Shown here: positions 9,145 to 17,525 of the stretch, in pieces | Layout: the number at the start of each line of letters is the position of its first letter | How positions within the stretch are numbered: position 1 is the first letter of the stretch | Source: an uncultured Collinsella sp. | GTDB taxonomy: Bacteria > Actinomycetota > Coriobacteriia > Coriobacteriales > Coriobacteriaceae | Direction: 5' to 3' | DNA: 64,000 nucleotides | NCBI GenBank assembly: GCA_900543505.1 | Contig: UQSB01000001.1 | Span: 23,344-87,343, forward strand | Notes under the pieces: model-generated | What the model was told of the DNA's origin: nothing | The model's database searches: none | What the model saw: only the letters and a program-made list of their open reading frames with translations | Position numbers and translations under genes: made by a program

Positions 9145-9305
9145 AGCGAGGTTCCCTCTAAAACGCCTATCGTTCCGGTCGCGACGCTTACCTGACGACA
9201 GGCTAGGCCAGCTCCTTTAGCTGTGGTTCGATCTCATGTACTTCGAATGCACGATTTTCCAGTTTTCGTGTATATGAAGTACACGAAATGCGCGCGGGGC
9301 AACTC
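9145..9305. other. Gap between MFS and PTS genes with imperfect inverted repeat
   Basis: GTACTTC-N-TGCACGA near 9238 mirrors TCGTGTA-N-GAAGTAC near 9268. Inside the right arm, TCGTGTA and TACACGA form a perfect 7-bp stem. It could be a weak terminator or a regulator site. Otherwise nothing coding was seen. Confidence 0.4.
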
Positions 9306-9344
9306 AAAGGCGGCGGAAGACGCATTGTCTGTCGCCGCCTTTTA
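9306..9344. terminator. Bidirectional terminator between convergent MFS and PTS genes
   Basis: AAAGGCGGCG pairs with CGCCGCCTTT around a 17-nt loop; T tracts follow on both strands (four on the plus strand). Confidence 0.7.
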
Positions 9345-9372
9345 TACCGGATTTTATAGATATGTGGGGCGT

Positions 9373-10935
9373 TTACTCCATACCCAGCAGCTCGCGCATC
9401 TGAGTTGCGTAGTTAGATGCCATGTTACCGTAGACAATCTGCACGCCGCCGTTAACATGCACGATGCCACGCGCTTCGAGCTTTTCGGTAAACTCGGCGT
9501 CATCAACCACCTTGTCACAGTCATTGAGCTGGATGCGCAGACGGGTGAAGCAGGCCTCGACAGACTTAATATTGTTGTCGCCGCCCACTGCCTCAACGAT
9601 GGCGGGAATGAGGTCGCTGATCACGGTCTTGGGAGCCTTTTCGGCCTCATCGTCGGACTCTTCCTCGCGGCCGGGGGTCTTAAGGTCCTTCTTAAGGATG
9701 ATGAACTTGAAGACGAAGTAGTACACCACGAAGTAGATGGGGCCGAGGAACAGGATAACCTGCCAGTTGGAGCCCTTGGCTGCACCCATAATGCCGTTAA
9801 AGATCAACGACAAGAGCGGGCCGCCAAAGGATGCGGAACCGGCCACGTTGAACTGCAGGATATAGGTCAGCGCATAAGCAAGACCAGCCATGAGAGCGTG
9901 GAATACGTAGAGGATGGGCGCGATGAACAGGAAGGAGTACTCGAGCGGCTCGGTAATGCCGGAGAGGATGCAAGGCACCACGATGGCAATCATGAGCGCT
10001 GCGGTCTTCTTCTTGTTCTTGGGAAGCGCCGTCTTGTAGAAGGCGAGTGCAGCGCCGGGCAGGCCGAACATGGCGAAGATAACCTTGCCGTTCATGACAA
10101 AACGGCTGACCTCGATGTTAAACGGCGTGCTGGGAGAGCCCAGGATCGCGTTGTAGATATTGATAGCGCCCTGAACAGTCTGGCCGTCGATGGTCTCGAC
10201 GCCACCAAGCGACGTGAAGAAGAACGGCAAATAGACAAAGTGATGCAGGCCAAAAGGCAGGAGCATGCGCTCGCCGGCGCCGTAGACAAATGCACCAAAG
10301 GCACCCGTAGTCTTGATGAACTCGGACAGCGCGCCGAGAGCGTTCTGAATAAACGGGAAAACAAAGGACATGACCAATGCGAGGATGCTGCATGAGAGCA
10401 GCGTCACCGCCGGGATAAAGCGCGTGCCGTTGAAGATGGAGAACACGGCAGGCAGCTCAATCTTGTAGTAACGGTTATGCAACCATGCGACGATTGCGCC
10501 CACCAGAAGACCGCCGATAACGCCCGTGTCGAGCGTGGTGATGCCGAGGATCGTGCTCTGGCCCGTCGTAAGATTCGCGGGATCGATAACGCCAGTCGCC
10601 GTAAGGAACGTGCCCATCACGGAATTCATGCACATGTAGCCCAAAAAGCCACAAAGCGCCGCGGTAGCCTTCTCGGACTTGGCGAAGCCATAGGCGAGAC
10701 AAATCGAGAAGATAACCGGGATGTTGTTCATAACGATGCTGGCAGCGGCCTTGAGAATCGAAAAGAAAATCGCAAAGCCCGGAGCAGCAAGCCAGGGAAC
10801 AGCTGCCGTAAGGGTGGGGCTGGTAAAGGCATTGCCAAAGCCCTGAAGGATGCCGGCGATTGGCAGGATCAAGACAGGCGTCATGAGGACTTTGCCCAGG
10901 CGCTGGAACTTTGCCAGCAGCTCATCTTTGTTCAT
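9373..10935 (-). CDS. PTS alpha-glucoside (maltose)-type IIBC component
   Basis: A 520-residue sugar permease of the glucose superfamily. Residues 1-420 form the IIC membrane channel (MTPVLILPIAGILQGFGN, ERMLLPFGLHHFVYLP, SGITEPLEYSFLF). The C-terminal IIB domain carries the phospho-accepting Cys462 in EACFTRLRI. There is no IIA domain, so phosphate must come from a IIA encoded elsewhere. ATG 10935 has GAGGGG 6 nt upstream. It is downstream of the GH4 phospho-glucosidase, which fixes the likely substrate as maltose or a related alpha-glucoside, imported as its 6-phosphate. Confidence 0.92.
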   Translation of the reverse strand: MNKDELLAKFQRLGKVLMTPVLILPIAGILQGFGNAFTSPTLTAAVPWLAAPGFAIFFSILKAAASIVMNNIPVIFSICLAYGFAKSEKATAALCGFLGYMCMNSVMGTFLTATGVIDPANLTTGQSTILGITTLDTGVIGGLLVGAIVAWLHNRYYKIELPAVFSIFNGTRFIPAVTLLSCSILALVMSFVFPFIQNALGALSEFIKTTGAFGAFVYGAGERMLLPFGLHHFVYLPFFFTSLGGVETIDGQTVQGAINIYNAILGSPSTPFNIEVSRFVMNGKVIFAMFGLPGAALAFYKTALPKNKKKTAALMIAIVVPCILSGITEPLEYSFLFIAPILYVFHALMAGLAYALTYILQFNVAGSASFGGPLLSLIFNGIMGAAKGSNWQVILFLGPIYFVVYYFVFKFIILKKDLKTPGREEESDDEAEKAPKTVISDLIPAIVEAVGGDNNIKSVEACFTRLRIQLNDCDKVVDDAEFTEKLEARGIVHVNGGVQIVYGNMASNYATQMRELLGME

Positions 10936-10957
10936 GGAATACCCCTCTTAAAGAAAC

Positions 10958-10988
10958 GGGGCGTGCAGCTCTACAGCCCACACGCCCC
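10958..10988 (-). terminator. Intercistronic hairpin between glucosidase and PTS genes
   Basis: GGGGCGTG pairs with CACGCCCC; on the minus strand GTTTCTTT follows. It lies between two genes of one operon, so it probably tunes rather than stops transcription. Confidence 0.55.
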
Positions 10989-11017
10989 ATAACAGTTATC
11001 AAGCGCTATGGAACTAG

Positions 11018-12343
11018 CTACTTAAGCTCCGGCCAGTAATCCTTATTGGCCTCGATGAGCTTGTCGAGCACTTTGCGAGCCTTCTTGGCGTCACCGACCA
11101 GACGATTAAGCGTGAGTGCCTGCAGAGCCTTCTCGTAGGAACCCTCCATCCAAGCCTCAACAGTCAGGCGCTCATAGGCGTACTGGTTCTCCATAAGGCC
11201 GCGATAGAAGGTACCGATCTTGCCAACAGCATAGGGCTGCGGGCCATTGGCGCCCACGCTTGCCGCGACCTCGACCATGGCGTCATCGGGCATACCCTCG
11301 ATAATGCCGTTGTTGGGCACGATGACAATGAAGGTCTTGTTGGTGTTGCGATAAATGGCCGAGGTGATTTCCACGATCATATCGCCATGAGCGTCGTTTT
11401 GCACAACCGAGGAGTTCTTTGCGGTGCCGACTTTGGCAACACGCTCGCACTCGGCGAACACGCGCTTCTCACGACCGTTGATAACCTCGTCGGAGCGAGT
11501 GTAGTCGGGGTCGAGGTGAGCGACCTTGTACTCGGGATACAGATAGTACTGCAGATAAGTGTTGGGCAGATAGTCGGGGAAGTCCTCGAGCATGTCCTTG
11601 ACCATGGCGTAGGTATCAAGCCAGGACTGGTCACGCTGCTCGGCATCGGCAGGAAGGAAGCCGTTCTTCTCCGTGTACTCCTTAATCTGCGGGACGAGGT
11701 CATGACCCTCTTCATCGTAGATGTGCTTGAACCAACCGAAGTGATTGAGGCCGAAGTACACGGGCTCCGTCTTGCTCATATCGCGACCGAGCAGGCGACC
11801 GTAAGAGCGCATGAGGTTGACAGGCTGGTCGCAGATGTTGAGGACGCGATGCTCATCGGGCAGGACGCGCTCGAGACCATATGCCACAATAGCAGCCGGG
11901 TTGGTGTAGTTGATAATCCACGCCTCCGGGCTATGAGCGCGAACGTCGTTGACGATCTCAACCATGTCATGCATGGAGCGCATACCGTAAGCCATGCCGC
12001 CAGGGCCCACCGTTTCCTGGCCGATGATTCCCATATGCAGCGGAATCTTCTCGTCCTTGCTACGCATCTCGTAGCCGCCGGTACGAATCTGGCAGAGCAC
12101 AAAGTCGACGTCGGTGTAAGCCTCGTCCTTATCGGTGGTGTAACCAAACTCCACACCGGGCTCCTCCTCGGCGAAGAGGATCTTGCCAAACTCGCCAATC
12201 GGACGCTGACGCTCGGCATCGATGTCATAGAGCATCACGCGGTTCAGCGGCAGAATGTCCATGTGCTTGGTCAGGGCTTTGAGAATGCCAGGGCACCACG
12301 TGGAGCCGCCGCCAACGATCACAATATTGAGCTTATCCTTCAT
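11018..12343 (-). CDS. glvA: 6-phospho-alpha-glucosidase, glycoside hydrolase family 4
   Basis: A 441-residue NAD- and Mn-dependent GH4 enzyme, closely like Bacillus GlvA/MalH. The N-terminus is a Rossmann NAD site (IVIVGGGSTWCPG, residues 8-19). Metal ligands Cys171 (NICDQPV) and His201 (GLNHFGW) are present. QETVGPGGMAYGMRS and NTYLQYYL are typical of the alpha-glucosidase branch. It cleaves maltose-6'-phosphate and similar products of the PTS next to it. ATG 12343 has GGAGGG 7 nt upstream. The symbol follows the Bacillus homologue; malH or aglB are equivalent names. Confidence 0.92.
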   Translation of the reverse strand: MKDKLNIVIVGGGSTWCPGILKALTKHMDILPLNRVMLYDIDAERQRPIGEFGKILFAEEEPGVEFGYTTDKDEAYTDVDFVLCQIRTGGYEMRSKDEKIPLHMGIIGQETVGPGGMAYGMRSMHDMVEIVNDVRAHSPEAWIINYTNPAAIVAYGLERVLPDEHRVLNICDQPVNLMRSYGRLLGRDMSKTEPVYFGLNHFGWFKHIYDEEGHDLVPQIKEYTEKNGFLPADAEQRDQSWLDTYAMVKDMLEDFPDYLPNTYLQYYLYPEYKVAHLDPDYTRSDEVINGREKRVFAECERVAKVGTAKNSSVVQNDAHGDMIVEITSAIYRNTNKTFIVIVPNNGIIEGMPDDAMVEVAASVGANGPQPYAVGKIGTFYRGLMENQYAYERLTVEAWMEGSYEKALQALTLNRLVGDAKKARKVLDKLIEANKDYWPELK

Positions 12344-12641
12344 GTTCCGTCCCTCCAGGGTTGGCTGATCGGTGTTCTCGAAGGCCTTGGGCTCCGCGGT
12401 TGTCCTCGGCTTGCTTCGTTTCGATTGTCATTTTGCGACATAAGGTCATTTGCGAGTCCCCGTGTGGGCCAATGCGAAACGGGGACACATGATTTCGCTC
12501 ACGACACAGATATGTGTAGGCAGACACGCACGTTTGCCCAGTTCATGGGCAATTGGCGATCTTGACCGATTACCGATTTCTCACCTGGCTACACAAAGCG
12601 GTACCATATGTACGGCGAGGTGCGAGGGGCTGGAACATCTT
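12344..12641. promoter_or_regulatory. Divergent control region of the alpha-glucoside operon
   Basis: This 298-bp gap separates the operon from its RpiR regulator. It contains an inverted repeat GTCCCCGT/ACGGGGAC (about 12456-12487) that resembles the dispersed palindromes. A TTGACC lies near 12560 on the regulator's strand, without a good -10 box. Operator sites for the RpiR protein are expected here but I could not define one. Confidence 0.4.
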
Positions 12642-13391
12642 ATGAAAGATCAAGCATCTTTTTATGATCATGTGCGGGCTGGCGAGAGCAAGCTCAACGA
12701 TCTCGAAAGCGAGATCATGCGCTACATCATCGAGCTGCGTGATGATATTGACGATGTCACGCTTAAGAGCGTTGCTGAACGGTTCTTCGTCGCTCCCAAT
12801 ACAATCGTCAGGCTTGCTCATAAGCTTGGCTTCTCGGGGTTTACGGAGCTCAAACAATCGTATTCCGCCTCGCTCGATCGCAATCGATTTACTATCGAGG
12901 CACTTCCTCTTGATACCCAGCTCGTACAGACCAAAGATCTGCTTAACGACCGGGTCATCGACTCGGTTGTAAGCCTTATCCAGGACGCCTCGCATATCGT
13001 GTTCTTCTGCTCGGGCTTTTCGAAATACCCGTGCCTCGAGATGGCTGAAAAGCTCAAAATAATGGGCAAGAACACCGATACGCTCAGCGAACGCCATGTC
13101 ATGAGGCATTACGCAGAACTCCTCGGCAAAAACGACCTGGTCTTCAGCGTTTCCGTAAGCGGCGAGACGCAGGTGTCTATTGACGCTACATCGATAGCCA
13201 AAACGCGCGGATGCAAGGTCGTCACACTCACCGGCTTTTCTCGAAATTCTCTCTCGAAACTAGCCGACTACCCTATCTACACCGTGCAAAAAGAAATCCG
13301 CTTGGGCAGCATGGACCTCGACAGTCGATTGATGTTCTATTACGTTTTCGAATTGATATTTGAGCGCTACTTCAAGCTGGCCAAGAAATAA
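12642..13391 (+). CDS. MurR/RpiR family transcriptional regulator
   Basis: A 249-residue regulator. The N-terminal ~77 residues are the RpiR helix-turn-helix (SVAERFFVAPNTIVRLAHKLGFSGFTELK). Residues ~100-245 are a SIS sugar-phosphate-binding domain (IVFFCSGFSKYPC, FSVSVSGETQ). It is divergent from the GH4-PTS operon and most likely senses an alpha-glucoside phosphate or its product. The open frame extends back to 12450, but ATG 12642 starts exactly at the conserved domain, with a GAGGGG-containing leader. Confidence 0.9.
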   Translation: MKDQASFYDHVRAGESKLNDLESEIMRYIIELRDDIDDVTLKSVAERFFVAPNTIVRLAHKLGFSGFTELKQSYSASLDRNRFTIEALPLDTQLVQTKDLLNDRVIDSVVSLIQDASHIVFFCSGFSKYPCLEMAEKLKIMGKNTDTLSERHVMRHYAELLGKNDLVFSVSVSGETQVSIDATSIAKTRGCKVVTLTGFSRNSLSKLADYPIYTVQKEIRLGSMDLDSRLMFYYVFELIFERYFKLAKK

Positions 13392-13451
13392 AACTTGGCA
13401 TGCGCCCGGCTTCGACCCTTTAGCAGCCCTCTATATGAAAGGTATCGTTCT

Positions 13452-13898
13452 ATGCAACGCGTACTGTTTATCTGCCATGGGAATATCTGCCGCTCGACGA
13501 TGGCTGAGTCGGTGTTTACTGAGCTGGTGCGCCGTGCCGGGCGCGAGGCGGAGTTCGTCATTGATTCTGCTGCGACCTCGACTGAGGAGATCGGCAACCC
13601 GCCGCATCACGGCACCGTCGCCAAGCTGCGCGAGGTCGGGATTCCCGTCGTAGCACATCGCGCGCGCCAGGTGCGTCGCGCGGAGTATGGCGACTGGGAT
13701 CACATTGTCTATATGGATGCTGAGAACGCGCGCGGCCTGCGTCGCATCTTTGGCGACGACCCCGACGGCAAGATTACGCGCTTGCTCGATTGGACCGAGC
13801 GCCCCGGCGACGTGGCCGATCCCTGGTACACCGGCAACTTCGATGCCACCTACCGCGACGTACTCGACGGTTGCACTGCTATGCTCGAGCAGCTGTAA
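13452..13898 (+). CDS. Low-molecular-weight protein-tyrosine phosphatase
   Basis: A 148-residue enzyme. The catalytic loop is CHGNICRS with nucleophile Cys8 and Arg14, and the general-acid Asp is in DPWYTG near residue 118. Length and motif spacing match the family, which removes phosphate from tyrosine on proteins, for instance in capsule control. ATG 13452 follows AAAGG and sits next to the motif. It follows the RpiR gene by 60 bp on the same strand. The first repeat of the motif array at 13903 begins right after its stop codon. Confidence 0.93.
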   Translation: MQRVLFICHGNICRSTMAESVFTELVRRAGREAEFVIDSAATSTEEIGNPPHHGTVAKLREVGIPVVAHRARQVRRAEYGDWDHIVYMDAENARGLRRIFGDDPDGKITRLLDWTERPGDVADPWYTGNFDATYRDVLDGCTAMLEQL

Positions 13899-13902
13899 TC
13901 GA

Positions 13903-14143
13903 TGAAATGCAGAATTTTTAGAGCCATAAATCGGATGAAATGTAGAAATTTGACCTTACTCGCGCACAGCACAACGACGACAACGCCTAAGCATAGGCAT
14001 AAGCGAAGTCGGAATTCCCATATACAAATCGAGCGTGGTTTTTCTCCCACTTTGAGCGTTCAAGTGCGCTCTAAACGGGAGAAAATCCACGCTCATTATC
14101 GCGGAGGGAGAAAATCCTCGCTCGGCTACTCGTCGACGATCTC
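13903..14143. repeat. Left ~240-bp direct repeat flanking the DUF4143 ATPase gene
   Basis: This block is a diverged copy (roughly 80% by eye) of 15607-15837. In order it holds two units of the 33-bp motif (13903 and 13936), a spacer, a long hairpin (14031-14048 with 14077-14094, third arm 14106-14123), and CTACTCGTCGACGATCTC. The last piece is identical to the final codons of the TIGR04076 gene at 15820. Confidence 0.85.
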
Positions 14144-14145
14144 AG

Positions 14146-14174
14146 TGTGACAAAGGGACTGTCCCCTTGTCGCA
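14146..14174. repeat. GTGACAAAGGG palindrome (copy 2, imperfect)
   Basis: TGTGACAAAGGG faces CCCCTTGTCGCA around a short loop. It abuts the left direct repeat and lies just after the ATPase stop codon. Confidence 0.7.
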
Positions 14175-14187
14175 TTCGGAACTGACC

Positions 14188-15549
14188 CTAGACAGGTTTG
14201 ACCTCCAGCTTTATCCCCTCGGCACGGAAGTCGCCCAAAACATCCGAAAGGGTCCAAGTCGCATACAGAGGCAGATAGAGAACGGCGCCGTCGCGCTCAA
14301 CGTTGCCTCTCGAGAAAACAATCCCGCGCTTTACGCCATACTCGGCCGTTTCAAGCACATGGCCCAACGCGGCGTGCGCATGGTAATACGTCCCCGATTT
14401 AACCTCGATGGGCACGGCCGTTCCATCCGGGCCGTCGATCACGAAATCGACCTCGCCCCGTTTCTTGGTCTGATAGTAATACAGCCCCCTTCCCTGGGCA
14501 GCCAGCTGTTGAGCCACCACGTTTTCGTACACGCCGCCGAGGTTGGGCTCCTTGCTGTCGAGGTACGCCGCTTGGGCGACCCCGATGGGATAACGGGCCA
14601 TCAGCATCCCGGTATCGGACTGGTACAGTTTGAACTGGGACGGTCGCGCTGTCTTAAGCAGCGGGGACTTTGGCTCGGTTACGATATCGGTCTTGAGGGC
14701 GACGCCGGCATCGACGAGCCAGACGAAGTCGCGCTGGTACTTCTCGAAATGGGCCTTGGGGTCGATCGAGTTGAGCACAAAGCGCTTGTTCTCGCCCTCC
14801 AGCATGACGGGCAGTTGGTCGAAGATGCTCTGCACCTGAAGTGCGCGCCCGTTCGCGTATTTTGAGATATCCCGACGGTATTGCCCGTTCAGCTCGGACT
14901 GGAGCTGGCGGACGGATGCAAAATCACCCTGCGTGTCGAGGAATCGCTGCACGACTTCCGGCATACCGCCGACGACGATATAGGTCCTGAAGTTTGCCAT
15001 CATTGCGTCGTGAATATAACCAGGAACCGGTGTCTCGTTGCGGCACGCATCGCAAATCGAGCGCCGCGCCTCTTCGCTCACCCCGATCGCCCAGCTGAAC
15101 TCCTCAAAATCCAGCGGAAACATCTTGAGTTCATGGACATACCCCACGGGATAGGACCTGACGCCTTTGAATTGGGTCCCGAGCATGGATCCCGAGAACG
15201 CCCAGCGGCAACGACCGTCCTCGACAAGGAACTTGGCCATCGTCATGATGTCCGGTGCCTCCTGCACCTCATCGATAAACACGAGGGTCTCGCCCGGGGC
15301 AATCGGCTTTCCCGAAAGAAGCGTCACCCTGCTAATGAAATCATCGGCATCTCGCGCCTCGAGCAGAGCGTCCCTTGCCTGGCGGTTTTCCGCGAGATTG
15401 AGCTCGATATAGGCTGCGTAGTTTGACTTACCGAATTCGCGAATCGAGTAGCTCTTGCCGATTTGGCGAGAACCCGTGACGAACAGCGCCTTTCGTTCGA
15501 TGGATCTCTGCCAACGATTAAGCTCGTCTGCGATTTTCCTGCGCAACAT
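14188..15549 (-). CDS. AAA ATPase with DUF4143 domain (copy 1)
   Basis: A 453-residue ATPase. The N-terminal AAA_14-type domain has Walker A GSRQIGKS near residue 23-30, Walker B LVFIDEVQEAPD, and a sensor-like FSGS. The C-terminal DUF4143 domain ends in a PD-(D/E)xK-like core (GEVDFVID then IEVKSG). The molecular role of this family is not established. The frame is open to 15819, but ATG 15549 has GGGAGAG upstream; the earlier part would only translate the repeat array. The gene lies between two ~240-bp direct repeats and is preceded by a three-unit 33-bp motif array, so it looks like a self-contained inserted module. Confidence 0.88.
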   Translation of the reverse strand: MLRRKIADELNRWQRSIERKALFVTGSRQIGKSYSIREFGKSNYAAYIELNLAENRQARDALLEARDADDFISRVTLLSGKPIAPGETLVFIDEVQEAPDIMTMAKFLVEDGRCRWAFSGSMLGTQFKGVRSYPVGYVHELKMFPLDFEEFSWAIGVSEEARRSICDACRNETPVPGYIHDAMMANFRTYIVVGGMPEVVQRFLDTQGDFASVRQLQSELNGQYRRDISKYANGRALQVQSIFDQLPVMLEGENKRFVLNSIDPKAHFEKYQRDFVWLVDAGVALKTDIVTEPKSPLLKTARPSQFKLYQSDTGMLMARYPIGVAQAAYLDSKEPNLGGVYENVVAQQLAAQGRGLYYYQTKKRGEVDFVIDGPDGTAVPIEVKSGTYYHAHAALGHVLETAEYGVKRGIVFSRGNVERDGAVLYLPLYATWTLSDVLGDFRAEGIKLEVKPV

Positions 15550-15573
15550 AAGCTCTCCCTTCGCCACGATAAA

Positions 15574-15655
15574 TGAAATGCAGAAATTTATATCGACTAT
15601 TATCAATGAAATGCAGAAATTTTTAGTACTGAAATCGGATGAAATGCAGAAATTT
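15574..15655. repeat. Three-unit phased motif array upstream of ATPase copy 1
   Basis: TGAAATGCAGAAATTT occurs identically at 15574, 15607 and 15640, exactly 33 bp apart. The array lies 25-107 bp ahead of the ATPase start codon, where its promoter must be. Two further units, also 33 bp apart, are in the left direct repeat at 13903 and 13936. Confidence 0.9.
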
Positions 15656-15837
15656 GACCTTACTCGCATACAGAATATAGACGAGAGCGCATGAGCGGGG
15701 TCGGGATTCCCGTCGCTGCAAATCGAGCGAGGTTTTTCTCCCATTTTGAGCGCGAAATTGCGCCCAAAGTGGGAGAAAATCCTCGCTCGACGTTTCAATG
15801 GGAGATAATCCACGCTCAACTACTCGTCGACGATCTC
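15607..15837. repeat. Right ~230-bp direct repeat flanking the DUF4143 ATPase gene
   Basis: This copy holds motif units at 15607 and 15640, and a hairpin of 15725-15742 with 15771-15788 plus a third arm at 15800-15817. It ends inside the coding end of the TIGR04076 gene. Compared with the left copy, the stem changes on both sides together (GCGAGG/CCTCGC here, GCGTGG/CCACGC there). Confidence 0.85.
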
Positions 15838-16149
15838 GGCAAGCCAGACATTCAGCGTATCGACCTCGGGGCAGCAGAACTTTGCCGTGCCGGGCTCGTT
15901 GCCAGGCACGGTTCCGCCATAGCGCAGGATATCGATATAGGGAAAGCCCGCATGGCAGGCCATGGCGCACATCTTGCCGCGGTCTCGGTCAAAGTCAAAG
16001 ACGTCGCCCGGCTTGTGACCATGGTGGCAGCGACACGCACCCAGCTGGTCCACGCAGCTCACGCGGATACGCGGACGCTTGCCACGCGGCGCGCCGAGCG
16101 GCTTGTTCTCGCCCGCAGGCTTGACGCCGCCCTCGCCAGCATTACTCAT
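15820..16149 (-). CDS. TIGR04076 family protein
   Basis: A 109-residue small protein rich in Cys and His. Motifs such as CHHGHKPGDVFDF, KMCAMACHAGFPYI and LRYGG match the TIGR04076 family, whose function is unknown; the Cys/His pattern suggests metal binding. Its ATG at 16149 overlaps the stop of pdxY (ATGAGTAA), so it is probably translated by coupling. Its last six codons are duplicated at 14126-14143. Confidence 0.75.
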   Translation of the reverse strand: MSNAGEGGVKPAGENKPLGAPRGKRPRIRVSCVDQLGACRCHHGHKPGDVFDFDRDRGKMCAMACHAGFPYIDILRYGGTVPGNEPGTAKFCCPEVDTLNVWLAEIVDE

Positions 16150-16966
16150 GGTCAATCACATCCAGGCAGGCCTCGATGGGCAGGCCGGCAGACTTATCCT
16201 CCTGCGCAGCATTGCGCTCGATAAGCTCGGCCACCACGCGCATGGCATCGGCCGTGGCGCGCTGAAGCGTCCAACCGCTCATCACGCGACCCATAAGCAC
16301 GGCCGAGAACGTATCGCCCGTACCCGGGAAGTACACCGGGATCAGCTCGAAGGGGATCGTGAAGTACTCCCCCGCCACATGGTCGTAACCGATAACCGCG
16401 TTCGTGCCATTGACCACGGCGCTCGTAATGACCACCGACTTGGCACCCAGCTCGCGCACGGCGTCCACAAGGGCGCGGGCCTCATCGGGCGTGATCCGTT
16501 CTGCAATAGGCGTATCGGTGAGCAGACAGGCCTCGGTGTAGTTGGGCACCGCGTAGTCTGCGCACTCCAGCAGGTGCCGCATAAGGCCAATCGTGGACTC
16601 GGGCACGCCCGCATAGAGCTTGCCGTTGTCGCCCATGATGGGGTCGACGAACACCTTGGTGCCCTTTTGCGCACGGCGGTGGCAAAAGTCCGAGATGATG
16701 CGTGTCTCTTCCTCGGTCACGATAAAGCCGGTCGAGATGGCGTCGAACTCAAAGCCGAGCTCCTCCCAGATAGCGAGGCTTTGGCGCACATACTCGGTGG
16801 TGTCGTGGATGTAGAACTTGGGGTAGTTGAGCGTGTCGGAAACAAGCGCCGTCGGCAGGTTATGGATACGGTAGCCCATGTGCGACAGCACCGGCAGCAT
16901 GGCGGAAAGCGCGACCTTGCCGTAACCGCACATATCGTTGATCAGCAGCAGCTGAGTGTTCTTCAT
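16142..16966 (-). CDS. pdxY: Pyridoxamine/pyridoxal kinase
   Basis: A 274-residue ribokinase-fold enzyme that phosphorylates pyridoxal or pyridoxamine with ATP (vitamin B6 salvage). Visible are INDMCGYGKVALS at the N-terminus, VDPIMGDNGKLY in the middle and the catalytic GTGDTFSA with Asp218. ATG 16966 has GGGAG 8 nt upstream and is preferred over the codon at 16990. It overlaps the downstream TIGR04076 gene by 8 bp. Confidence 0.92.
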   Translation of the reverse strand: MKNTQLLLINDMCGYGKVALSAMLPVLSHMGYRIHNLPTALVSDTLNYPKFYIHDTTEYVRQSLAIWEELGFEFDAISTGFIVTEEETRIISDFCHRRAQKGTKVFVDPIMGDNGKLYAGVPESTIGLMRHLLECADYAVPNYTEACLLTDTPIAERITPDEARALVDAVRELGAKSVVITSAVVNGTNAVIGYDHVAGEYFTIPFELIPVYFPGTGDTFSAVLMGRVMSGWTLQRATADAMRVVAELIERNAAQEDKSAGLPIEACLDVIDHE

Positions 16967-17446
16967 GAGGGTCTCCCTTGTTTCGGGCACAGCGCAGCAG
17001 CGCCACAGTGCGACTAAGTGTAGCGCAGGAGGCGTTGTGGGCGGAGGCGAGCGGTACGAAGGGCAAATTGTTGCGGAAAGGTTTCGGAAATGGGGGCTGT
17101 TTGCTCCATAGCGGCCTAGTTGATGCTACTCATATAGCGCCATTTCAAAACTATGCCTATTTACTACGTTTAACCGCCCGCCTCCAACCACAACGAATTT
17201 CTCTCCAACAAAACCGCTGGTAGATAGCTTGCGTTTTTTCAGAAACAGCTTTGTGGTCAGGGATGCTGGATTCATCGTAGTAATTAGGCATGGTTTTTGG
17301 CAAGGCCGCTTCGAAAGGCATCATCGCAGCCCAAAACGATACCTTTTCCTTCGTCCCCAAGGGATCAGATTGCCGCTTAGGAGCGTTTGCAGCATCGAGC
17401 GGTTACGGCGTTTGGTAAAACGCCGTAACTTAATAAGTTTGGTACC
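16967..17446. other. 480-bp gene-poor region with possible gene remnant
   Basis: No convincing gene is present. A 67-codon frame on the minus strand (17157-17360, beginning TTG) has a plausible composition (VSFWAAMMPFEAALPK) but no ribosome site and no recognised family, so it may be a decayed remnant. The base composition is more AT-rich than the neighbours. Confidence 0.35.
17402..17429. terminator. Perfect hairpin upstream of the MarR promoter
   Basis: GTTACGGCGTTT and AAACGCCGTAAC are perfect 12-bp arms with a tiny loop, followed by TTAATAAGTTT. It can insulate the MarR-ABC operon from upstream transcription. Confidence 0.6.
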
Positions 17447-17475
17447 TTGACATTTATTTCTTGCACTCCTAAATT
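17447..17475 (+). promoter_or_regulatory. Sigma-70-type promoter of the MarR-ABC operon
   Basis: TTGACA at 17447-17452, a 17-bp spacer and TAAATT at 17470-17475. This is the best-formed promoter in the window. The -10 box overlaps the left half-site of the MarR operator. Confidence 0.85.
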
Positions 17476-17509
17476 AGTTAGGCACAAAACAATTGCACTA
17501 CCTAACTAA
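17474..17509. promoter_or_regulatory. Probable MarR operator
   Basis: TTAGTTAGG (17474-17482) and CCTAACTAA (17501-17509) are perfect 9-bp half-sites spanning the -10 box and transcription start. Binding by the MarR protein encoded just downstream would block transcription. MarR-family boxes of the TTAG...CTAA type are well known. Confidence 0.75.
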
Positions 17510-17525
17510 AGAAAGGAGCGACACC

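Noticed and set aside
13902..14150. Plus-strand frame across the left direct repeat (82 codons)
   Set aside because: It reads through the motif array and hairpin, has no ribosome site and no protein-like composition.
15574..15655. CRISPR-like repeats with 33-bp period
   Set aside because: Only three units, 17-bp gaps too short for spacers, and placement is in a promoter.
15550..15819. N-terminal extension of ATPase copy 1
   Set aside because: It would only translate the 33-bp repeats (NFCIS again and again); ATG 15549 has the ribosome site.
17157..17360. 67-codon frame in the gap before marR
   Set aside because: No ribosome site, TTG start and no family; noted only as a possible remnant.
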